From assembly GCA_021768055.1 (NCBI GenBank), contig JAASSE010000025.1:1-8184 (forward strand): a stretch of DNA of 8,184 nt, in the 5' to 3' direction. The position numbers and the translations under genes are program-made. Below are positions 1-5,513 of this stretch, one piece after another. The stretch is from Gammaproteobacteria bacterium. GTDB lineage: Bacteria > Pseudomonadota > Gammaproteobacteria > SZUA-229. The number at the start of each line of letters is the position of its first letter. The first letter of the stretch is position 1. Under the pieces are notes generated by a model. That model was not told the DNA's origin, searched no databases, and saw only the letters and a program-made list of their open reading frames with translations.

Positions 1-670
1 AATAACGGGTGGTCAGGAAGCGAATATTCCGCTGACCGTATCTATACTGCTGCTCAAGCTGATACTGTTAACCGTTGCTTCCTACTACATTGTGAAATAT
101 GTCATTACCGCCCTGTACATCAAGTTCGATACCATCAGGGAACATACCTTCATAATGTCACTGGGCTGGGGTCTGATCGTTGCAGGCACTGCCGATTACA
201 TCGGCCTGTCCTACGAAATGGGTGCTTTTATCGCAGGTGTTTCGCTGGCAACCGTACCGATCGCACTGATTATTGCAGAAGAGCTAAAACCGTTACGCGA
301 CTTTTTCCTGGTGTTGTTTTTCTTTTCCATCGGCGCGCAGTTCGACTACCTGGTCACAGAGGAAGTCATCCTGCAGGGTCTGGTTATCACGATATTGCTG
401 ATGATACTCAAGCCCTATATTTTCAAATGGAGTTTCAAGTCCATTGGCGAGAAGGACCGCATCGCCGGTGAACTGGGTGTGCGCCTGGGACAAGCCAGCG
501 AGTTTTCCCTGCTAGTTGCCTACAGTGCGGTTTTCGCCGGTGTCATTGAGTTGAGATCGTCGTACCTGATCCAGATCGTGGTGATTCTGACATTTATCAT
601 CTCAACCTACTGGGTCACCAACAGGTACCCGACACCGATATCCAGCAAGCCGAGCCAGCGGCGGGATTGA
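1..670 (+). CDS. Cation:proton antiporter, CPA2/KefB type (C-terminal part)
   Basis: The reading frame is open from base 2 and ends at TGA 668-670, giving about 222 C-terminal residues; the start lies left of the window. The protein is very hydrophobic, with about six membrane segments. It carries hallmarks of the Na+/H+ exchanger domain of monovalent cation:proton antiporters: LSYEMGAFIAGVSLA, then ELKPLRDFFLVLFFFSIGAQFD, then a GQASEFSLL segment matching the usual GEF helix. Such proteins exchange K+ or Na+ for H+ across the inner membrane. After the last membrane segment only a short basic tail follows, so the TrkA-N/RCK nucleotide-binding domain of KefB and KefC is absent here. An ATG-like GTG at 92 is only an internal valine codon, because homologous sequence continues upstream. 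The family is clear; the ion transported cannot be told. Confidence 0.88.
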   Translation, partial: ITGGQEANIPLTVSILLLKLILLTVASYYIVKYVITALYIKFDTIREHTFIMSLGWGLIVAGTADYIGLSYEMGAFIAGVSLATVPIALIIAEELKPLRDFFLVLFFFSIGAQFDYLVTEEVILQGLVITILLMILKPYIFKWSFKSIGEKDRIAGELGVRLGQASEFSLLVAYSAVFAGVIELRSSYLIQIVVILTFIISTYWVTNRYPTPISSKPSQRRD

Positions 671-678
671 TTCGCACA

Positions 679-693
679 CGGGTGACTAACCCG
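679..693 (+). terminator. Weak hairpin after the antiporter gene
   Basis: A perfect 5-bp GC-rich stem (CGGGT at 679-683, ACCCG at 689-693) with a 5-nt loop sits 8 nt after the antiporter stop codon. Only a poor T-run (CATTTCT) follows, so it is at best a weak intrinsic terminator. The larger palindrome downstream may do more to stop transcription. Confidence 0.3.
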
Positions 694-749
694 CATTTCT
701 CACCAGGCCGCAGCAACATCAAGGTAACATCATGATGATAAATCATGAA

Positions 750-932
750 GCCCGATATTAAACCGGGACAAGCCGTCTGCTTGTACGCTCTTTCGTTTCA
801 TGCGCATCTGTCTCGCCTCTGCGCACGCATCTTCCCTCAAACCATAGCTATGGCTATGCTTTTCAGTCCAGACGCGCACGCAGAAACACGACAGCCGCAC
901 CTGAATCCGAAATCCCGGTTAGGAATGCGGGC
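750..932. repeat. Long imperfect palindromic element (REP/MITE-like) between convergent genes
   Basis: The two halves of this stretch are diverged inverted copies. The outer arms are GCCCG (750-754) plus AACCGGGA (761-768), against TCCCGGTT (913-920) plus CGGGC (928-932). The middle arms 808-828 and 874-894 pair at 15 of 21 positions, and the pairing continues inward in patches. The core is a perfect 12-bp palindrome, CCATAGCTATGG (842-853). The left half has its own hairpins: ACAAGC (768-773) with GCTTGT (779-784), and TGCGCA twice (801-806, 820-825). Transcripts from either side would fold into a long stem. Its place between the ends of two convergent genes is typical of REP/BIME or MITE-like elements, which may act as bidirectional terminators or mRNA stabilisers. 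Copy number in the genome cannot be seen from one window. No transposase gene is present. Confidence 0.65.
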
Positions 933-2383
933 TAGCGTTCAATCAGTGGCATTGGCCTGAACGGGCCAAGATAGTGTATTCGCCACCAGTTGCCGGTAAG
1001 CTGCCTTTCATCGGGGCTGGTGAACTCGTATTCGAATGCAAGCACGCGTATGGCAGTAGGCGGCCTGTGCTGGAACGGGTTGTATTCTAACTGGGCCGTT
1101 ACCGTTTCCGAATTGTCCATCAATGCCCACAGGAAACCATCGAACCAGTCGAGAAAGAACGGGTTTAGCGGCACGAACCACATCATCCAGTCGATGCGCG
1201 GTTGGTGTGGCACCACGAACGACATGCCCTTGTAGGGTTCGCCCGGTTTGTATTTAAACCGGTAAGGCAGCCAGTGCTCGCCATCGATACTGCCTTCGAT
1301 GACAAGTTCAACACGCCTTTGCTCAACGGTGGGGAAGACATGATACTTGTTGGCCATCGACCAGCGCTGAATATAATCCAGTGCCAGTTTCATATTGCCC
1401 GTGGTCGGCCTTTCAGTTGCCATCTCGATAATCTGGATTGAACTCACCAGGATGATCAAGCCGGCAAGAAAATTCCTTATTGCTGTTTCATATACGGTGG
1501 CAGCAGAGGCCGGTCCTGTTTTAACCAGCAGGTTGATGATGTTGACTGGAAGAACACGCTTGAGCGCCCTGTCATCAAACAGAAACAGGCAAAGGAATAT
1601 GGTCAAGATATTGAACCAGTTATGGTTGCTGGTAGCGATGATCAGAAACTGCATGCCGAGTGTGAGCCAGGCGGCAATAAAACGGTATTTTCTCGACATG
1701 AACATCATGAACGGTACTACCAGTTCGATAAATAGTGTCGCTGCGGTTGCCAGTATCAGTATCCATGCAGGTAAATGATGCGCATACCAGGCACCCACAT
1801 GGGGCAGGGGCTGCGTTTCAAAGTAAAAGGTGAGGGCACTCAAACCCGCCCAGCCAGGATCATTGCTGACGATCTTGGACAGGCCGGAAAGGAACCTGAG
1901 TCTGAATAACAGCCAGCGGTAAAGGAAGATAATGATGCGCGAATCGGGCCGCAGAAAGATAGCGAGGAAGCCTGCTTCCATCAGCAGGTAGTCCCACTGG
2001 AAATTCATGAATACCTGTCCGGCATGGAACAGTGACAGGTACAGCAGGTAAAGCACAATCAGTGATGCACGGGTCCTGTAATTTAAAAAAACCAGGATGG
2101 ATAATGCGCAACCAACCCAGGCGGCTGCTTTCAGCGCGGTATCGCCGGCATTGATCCAGAATATGGTCGGATATATGAAGTATTTTTCCCAGCCGCGGTT
2201 GGCTGAAGTGTGTTCGAGCAGCTGCGATAATGGCAGGATGCCGTCGGGGCCGGCGAGTGCGGTTATCTGGCCTGACAATGACGCAAAGGCGGCAAAGTAA
2301 ACCAGTGCCAGCAGCCGTATGAACAAAGCAGCTACGATGACATAGGAGTTATTCCCGGGCTCGGTGGCTTGGCTTTTGAACAT
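932..2383 (-). CDS. Lipase maturation factor (LMF1)-family membrane protein
   Basis: This 483-residue multi-pass membrane protein matches the lipase maturation factor family, whose animal members are ER proteins needed to fold lipases. Bacterial members sit in the inner membrane and their role is poorly known. Family hallmarks are visible in order: GPDGILPLSQLL (45-56), the NFQWDYLLMEAGFLAIFLRP block (127-146), RLRFLSGLSKIVSNDPGW (161-178), TFYFETQPLPHVGAWYAHHLP (185-205), NWFNILTIFLCLFLFDD (255-271), and the soluble C-terminal domain with EGSIDGEHWLPYRFKYKPGE (363-382), PHQPRIDWMMWFVPLNP (392-408) and WWRIHYLGPFRP (466-477). About eight or more hydrophobic helices lie between residues 12 and 315. 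The only plausible start is the ATG at 2383; no strong Shine-Dalgarno sequence precedes it. The TAG stop (934-932) abuts the palindromic element. No lipase gene is nearby, so the substrate is unknown. Confidence 0.88.
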   Translation of the reverse strand: MFKSQATEPGNNSYVIVAALFIRLLALVYFAAFASLSGQITALAGPDGILPLSQLLEHTSANRGWEKYFIYPTIFWINAGDTALKAAAWVGCALSILVFLNYRTRASLIVLYLLYLSLFHAGQVFMNFQWDYLLMEAGFLAIFLRPDSRIIIFLYRWLLFRLRFLSGLSKIVSNDPGWAGLSALTFYFETQPLPHVGAWYAHHLPAWILILATAATLFIELVVPFMMFMSRKYRFIAAWLTLGMQFLIIATSNHNWFNILTIFLCLFLFDDRALKRVLPVNIINLLVKTGPASAATVYETAIRNFLAGLIILVSSIQIIEMATERPTTGNMKLALDYIQRWSMANKYHVFPTVEQRRVELVIEGSIDGEHWLPYRFKYKPGEPYKGMSFVVPHQPRIDWMMWFVPLNPFFLDWFDGFLWALMDNSETVTAQLEYNPFQHRPPTAIRVLAFEYEFTSPDERQLTGNWWRIHYLGPFRPMPLIER

Positions 2384-2390
2384 TGCTCAC

Positions 2391-2418
2391 ACTATAGCAT
2401 TTACTGAAACCCGCCCAA
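2391..2418 (-). promoter_or_regulatory. Candidate sigma70 promoter for the LMF1-family gene
   Basis: On the minus strand TTGGGC (2418-2413) is followed after 16 nt by TATAGT (2396-2391), a good -10 and a mediocre -35. The predicted transcript would begin within a few bases of the ATG at 2383, giving an almost leaderless mRNA. That would fit the missing Shine-Dalgarno sequence, but the call rests on consensus matching only. Confidence 0.25.
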
Positions 2419-2492
2419 ATATATCATGCATGAATCTGTAGATTATATCGGGCAGTGCACCATGCTATCTGGTTCAGGCATTTGCTAACGAT

Positions 2493-2521
2493 CTGAAGTG
2501 GTCATTAGTTACTGATATGTT
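2493..2521 (+). promoter_or_regulatory. Candidate extended -10 promoter for the 2574-3579 gene pair
   Basis: TGATATGTT (2513-2521) reads as an extended -10 (TG, one base, then TATGTT). The -35 position 17 nt upstream (CTGAAG, 2493-2498) is weak, as is common with extended -10 promoters. It would give a leader of roughly 45 nt before the ATG at 2574. Consensus match only. Confidence 0.3.
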
Positions 2522-2560
2522 AAATTGAAATCCTGCGCAGCAATGAAACCAACGCAACTC

Positions 2561-2565
2561 AAGGA
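2561..2565 (+). promoter_or_regulatory. Ribosome binding site of the 2574 gene
   Basis: AAGGA lies 8 nt before the ATG at 2574. This is good Shine-Dalgarno spacing and supports that start for the hypothetical membrane protein. Confidence 0.7.
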
Positions 2566-2573
2566 ATAATCCT

Positions 2574-3107
2574 ATGGAGCGAGTAAGAATTGGCTCGAAT
2601 TATTTAACCCAGCCAAGGTGGAAGGTAATTATCGGTGTACCGCTTATCTATCTGCCACTTATAACTACAACACCGTTTGTGCTACTTAGTGTAATACTGG
2701 TCAAAACACATTTGAAATGGATTGGTGGCATGAATATTCGCTCATATTGGGAATTTGTCCCTGCCTGGGCTTCACACCGTTATCATTATGCTAACCAGAT
2801 AACTTATTCCACCGGTGCCGGTTGGTATAATCTGCGTGCGCACAAGTTCTACTGGATCTTTAATTGCAAATTATATTGTCCTTTAAGTGTTGCCTTGTAC
2901 AGATATGCAGCTTATCTCGTGATGATCGTTGAGAACTGGTGGTGTCCATTTGATCATGACAAGAAAGAAGAATATAACGAATGTGCTATCGACAAGTCTT
3001 ACTGGCACTTGCATACTGTAGAGCGTGAAAAACTTCATCCTGATGATCAGAACAATCCGATCTGGAATGAAGATGCTCACCAGTCAGAGATTAATAAAGC
3101 AGGTTAG
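2574..3107 (+). CDS. Conserved-looking hypothetical membrane protein, Cys/His/Trp-rich
   Basis: I do not recognise this 177-residue protein. A long hydrophobic stretch at residues 17-44 should cross the membrane once or form a tight hairpin. A second, at about 103-122, is followed directly by NWWCPFDHDKK. The protein is rich in aromatic residues and has four cysteines (C98 and C102 as CKLYC, C124, C137) and nine histidines, including SHRYHY (67-72) and WHLH (144-147). The cysteines flank the second membrane segment, so metal or redox binding is possible but unproven. The C-terminal 50 residues are polar and acidic. AAGGA gives a good ribosome binding site. The UspA-family gene follows 34 nt downstream on the same strand, suggesting one operon and perhaps a shared stress role. 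Codon use is more AT-rich than in the genes on either side. It looks like a real gene; its function is unknown. Confidence 0.75.
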   Translation: MERVRIGSNYLTQPRWKVIIGVPLIYLPLITTTPFVLLSVILVKTHLKWIGGMNIRSYWEFVPAWASHRYHYANQITYSTGAGWYNLRAHKFYWIFNCKLYCPLSVALYRYAAYLVMIVENWWCPFDHDKKEEYNECAIDKSYWHLHTVEREKLHPDDQNNPIWNEDAHQSEINKAG

Positions 3108-3141
3108 TCAGCATCTTGCCTGTTTGTGATGGAGTTCTACA

Positions 3142-3579
3142 GTGAAAAACATACTCTTGGCAATTGAAAGTTGCGAGACGACGACAGTTACCTCACCTGT
3201 TGTGGAAAAAACTATTGAACTGGCCAGTGCTTTTTCAAGCAAAGTCTGGGTGCTTCATGTGGTGCCGCCTTCACGCCAGCCCCCCTATAATGTTGATAGC
3301 AAGGTGTCACGCAATGAAGTCGCGGCCGAGCTTCGTCGTGAGCATGATTTTTTGCAACAACTGGCAAAATGTATGCGGGAAAGGAATATCGAGGCAACGG
3401 CGTTGCTAATAGAGGGGAAGATTGTCAGAACAATAATGAATGAGGCCGAACGACTGGGTATTGATCTGGTTGTTGTGGGCTGTCACAAGCGTGGTCGTTT
3501 ATATGGCGCTTTACTGGACGATACTGAAGAAGGTTTGTTGAGTAAATGTGCGCGACCGATTATGTTCGTTCCAGCCTGA
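3142..3579 (+). CDS. Universal stress protein (UspA) family, degenerate ATP motif
   Basis: The 145-residue single-domain protein has the UspA alpha/beta Rossmann-like layout: MKNILLAIE strand 1, KVWVLHVVPP strand 2 (34-43), ATALLIEGKIVRTIMNEAERLGIDLVVVG (85-113) and a C-terminal RPIMFVP strand (138-144). ATP-binding members have G-2x-G-9x-G-(S/T). Here the series is G113, K116 in place of the second glycine, and D126-D127 in place of the G-(S/T) pair, so canonical ATP binding is doubtful. USP proteins act as cytoplasmic dimers in stress and starvation responses. The start is a GTG at 3142, preceded by GGAG (3131-3134) at 7-nt spacing. It follows the hypothetical membrane protein closely and probably shares its transcript. 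It converges on aat with a 20-nt gap. Confidence 0.88.
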   Translation: MKNILLAIESCETTTVTSPVVEKTIELASAFSSKVWVLHVVPPSRQPPYNVDSKVSRNEVAAELRREHDFLQQLAKCMRERNIEATALLIEGKIVRTIMNEAERLGIDLVVVGCHKRGRLYGALLDDTEEGLLSKCARPIMFVPA

Positions 3580-3599
3580 TTATATGTTCCTGCCGAACA

Positions 3600-4250
3600 C
3601 TAGTCGCAATACCGCTCCAGGTATTCAATGAATTGTGATCTCGGAATCATTTCTGCGCCCAGACTTTCCATATGTTTTGAGTAAACCTGTACATCGATCA
3701 GTGCAGGTTTGATGGTATTGCATAAATACTCCAGTGCGACTTTTGAGGCATCGGTCTCCCTGCTGAACATGGATTCTCCGAAAAATACCTTGCCTAATTG
3801 AATACCATAAAGACCACCGGCCAGTTTGTCGTCTTTCCAGCATTCTACTGAATGTGCATAACCAAGCTCATGCATGTGGCTATAAGCCTCCAGCATATTA
3901 TGGGTAATCCAGGTGCCGCTATCATCCTTGCGTGGTGCTGCGCAGGCGAGCATGGTCTGTCTGAAAGCGGTGTCCTGTTTAATCATGTACGGACGTTTAT
4001 TGAGTGTCTTGCGCAGGCTGTTGGATATTTTCAGTTTCTGCGGAAACAGTACGCAGCGCGGGTCGGGTGACCACCACAGAATTGGCTGGCCCTCCGAATA
4101 CCAGGGGAAGATGCCTTTGCGGTAAGCCTTGAGAAGCATCCCCGGCGATAACGAACCACCAGCGGCGAGCAGTCCGTCGGGTTCTGTCATTGCCAGTTCT
4201 ACAGGCGGAAACTCGTAGTCAGTGTCCTCGAGCCATGTGATTGAAGGCAT
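3600..4250 (-). CDS. aat: Leucyl/phenylalanyl-tRNA--protein transferase
   Basis: Aat moves Leu or Phe from aminoacyl-tRNA to the N-terminal Arg or Lys of proteins, marking them for ClpS/ClpAP degradation (bacterial N-degron pathway, cytoplasm). At 216 residues it has about the family length. Signature blocks are clear: EPDGLLAAGGSLSPGMLLKAYRKGIFPWY (23-51), WWSPDPR (59-65), TWIT then AHSVECW (113-138), GGLYGIQLGKVFFGESMFS (145-163), and LIDVQVYSKHMESLGAEMIPR (184-204). D186 and Q188 fall at the positions of the D186/Q188 catalytic relay proposed for the E. coli enzyme. The ATG lies 3 nt after the stop of the upstream small gene and no Shine-Dalgarno sequence is visible, so translation is probably coupled. 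In many gammaproteobacteria ate and infA follow aat; here a convergent usp gene sits instead. Confidence 0.96.
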   Translation of the reverse strand: MPSITWLEDTDYEFPPVELAMTEPDGLLAAGGSLSPGMLLKAYRKGIFPWYSEGQPILWWSPDPRCVLFPQKLKISNSLRKTLNKRPYMIKQDTAFRQTMLACAAPRKDDSGTWITHNMLEAYSHMHELGYAHSVECWKDDKLAGGLYGIQLGKVFFGESMFSRETDASKVALEYLCNTIKPALIDVQVYSKHMESLGAEMIPRSQFIEYLERYCD

Positions 4251-4253
4251 GCA

Positions 4254-4616
4254 CTAGAAGCTGTGTCTGAAGATCGTGGTCTGTGGTTTGGCCAGCTCGT
4301 TTTCGTTCTGGAACATGCTGCCGGACCAGGTCGGATCCTGGCGCTTGGTATAATCATGAACCGGCAATATTTCGGTCTTGAGCCTGGATTCGGGTATCAT
4401 TTCTTCACCATTCCTGCGCCACTGGTATTCTTCCTGTGGTTCTGCACGCCAGGTTGGCTGGTCCTCGTAAACAACATCGGACAGCGGCGTACGGTATGAC
4501 TCGGGAAGATCCAGCAAGCCGTTGCTGTCGGCGATCGCCACCGCACTGAGCAGCAGTAATGGCACAAGCCACAGCGGCTGCTGATTCGGCTGGATTGCGT
4601 GCATCGTTGCAGTCAT
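4254..4616 (-). CDS. Small predicted secreted protein, function unknown
   Basis: I do not recognise this 120-residue protein. An N-terminal hydrophobic segment (about residues 14-28, LWLVPLLLLSAVAIA) looks like a signal peptide, with likely cleavage near VAIA/DS. The mature part of about 90 residues is polar, lacks cysteine, and is rich in Glu, Pro, Trp and Tyr; it looks extended rather than compact. The start is either the ATG at 4616, 3 nt after the preceding stop, or the ATG at 4604; neither has a strong ribosome binding site. It lies between the genes for the binding protein and aat with 3-nt gaps on both sides, so it is surely co-transcribed. Its position after a periplasmic binding protein suggests a periplasmic role, but that is inference. 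Confidence 0.7.
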   Translation of the reverse strand: MTATMHAIQPNQQPLWLVPLLLLSAVAIADSNGLLDLPESYRTPLSDVVYEDQPTWRAEPQEEYQWRRNGEEMIPESRLKTEILPVHDYTKRQDPTWSGSMFQNENELAKPQTTIFRHSF

Positions 4617-4619
4617 TTA

Positions 4620-5420
4620 TTACTTGGCTACCTTGCGACGCCACTTAAGTGACTTGAACCAGTAGGTATACGAACTCTTGATCCAGGAATCGGCTTCATG
4701 TGCGGCGACCCATGAGTTCAGGTAAGCCAGCATCTCGGGGTTGCGCTTGTTGATTGCAAACGCTTCCCGCGTGGTCAGCAGGGGTTTTTCCAGTGGCAGG
4801 TCAACCGAGTCCGGGTTTTGCAAAGAGACATAACTCGGTGCAGGGTCTGATGCAACGAATGCATGAATGGTGCCATTGACGACGGCATCCGCTGCTTGCT
4901 GCTGGTTCTTGAATGTTTCCAGGCGTGCTTTCGGAAATATTTTCGGCACCAGGGTTTCCGAGACTGTGCCTTTGACAACACCGATATACACTTTGCCGCT
5001 ATTAAGATCCTTGATGCTGGTGAAGTCCTTGGTCAAAGCCAGGTTCGATACCAGGCTGTAGCCTGAGGATGAATAGGGATTGCTGAACGTAATCTTGAGA
5101 CTGCGTTTCGGTGTTATGGATATGCCCGAAGCAATAATGTCGATTTCCTTGTTGAGCAGTGCTGGAATCATCTGGTCCCATTGATATTCCTTGTAAACAG
5201 GTTTGACGCCCATGTCCCTGGCAAGCTGTTTAGTGATATCAATTTCAAAGCCAATGTGGTTGCCGTCCTTGTCTTTCATTACCCACGGTGCCATGTTTGA
5301 AATACCGACGCGAATTTCACCGCGCTTGAGGATTTCATCAAATACATCCCCGGCGGCTGCAGACGTGTTTGCTATGCCCAGTAGCATGAAAAGGGCGATG
5401 ATTCGGGAGAAAAATTTCAT
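4620..5420 (-). CDS. Periplasmic substrate-binding protein, family 3 (amino-acid type)
   Basis: This is a family 3 extracellular solute-binding protein, like the binding subunits of polar amino acid ABC importers. From the chosen ATG it has 266 residues: signal peptide MKFFSRIIALFMLLGIANTSAAA (1-23, type I, no lipobox cysteine), then FDEILKRGEIRVGI (27-40), GFEIDITKQLARDMG (57-71), WDQMIPALLNKEIDIIASGISITPKRSLKITFSNPY (81-116) and a D192 in VASDPAP. R106 and D192 sit where the family usually contacts the amino group and carboxylate of an amino acid. The frame stays open to a TTG at 5489, but that start would put 23 polar residues before the signal peptide and overlap the predicted -35, so 5420 is preferred. 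No permease or ATPase gene is nearby. The protein could be an orphan component or a non-transport periplasmic sensor or enzyme. Confidence 0.9.
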   Translation of the reverse strand: MKFFSRIIALFMLLGIANTSAAAGDVFDEILKRGEIRVGISNMAPWVMKDKDGNHIGFEIDITKQLARDMGVKPVYKEYQWDQMIPALLNKEIDIIASGISITPKRSLKITFSNPYSSSGYSLVSNLALTKDFTSIKDLNSGKVYIGVVKGTVSETLVPKIFPKARLETFKNQQQAADAVVNGTIHAFVASDPAPSYVSLQNPDSVDLPLEKPLLTTREAFAINKRNPEMLAYLNSWVAAHEADSWIKSSYTYWFKSLKWRRKVAK

Positions 5421-5460
5421 GTAACGGTCCAGATAAGTTCGCTGATTCTGTAAAGGCGCC

Positions 5461-5489
5461 ATCCTATGTAAGCGCATGGCGTTATTCAA
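5461..5489 (-). promoter_or_regulatory. Candidate internal sigma70 promoter for the binding-protein gene
   Basis: On the minus strand TTGAAT (5489-5484) and TAGGAT (5466-5461) are separated by 17 nt, each matching 4 of 6 consensus bases. Transcription would start near 5454, leaving a leader of about 34 nt before the ATG at 5420. This lies in the only sizeable gap (93 nt) of the trxB-aat set and suggests that the last three genes can be expressed separately. Confidence 0.4.
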
Positions 5490-5513
5490 GTTATTTGTTC
5501 GGAGTTTGGCAAT

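Noticed and set aside
745..960. A 71-residue plus-strand ORF across the palindromic element
   Set aside because: Its codons are explained by the inverted-repeat arms, it overlaps the end of the LMF1-family gene, and it has no good ribosome binding site.
1395..1778. A 127-residue plus-strand ORF opposite the LMF1-family gene
   Set aside because: It is antisense to a complete family-matching gene and has no independent coding evidence.
3585..3599. TGTTC/GAACA hairpin between the usp and aat stop codons
   Set aside because: The stem is only 5 bp with two GC pairs and no T-run follows on either strand, so it is too weak to call a terminator.
5318..5420. Lipoprotein signal on the binding protein
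   Set aside because: There is no cysteine near the end of the hydrophobic segment; the AAA site fits signal peptidase I.
5421..5489. A longer N-terminus for the binding protein from the TTG at 5489
   Set aside because: It would place 23 polar residues before a complete signal peptide, needs a rare start codon, and overlaps the predicted -35. The ATG at 5420 fits better.
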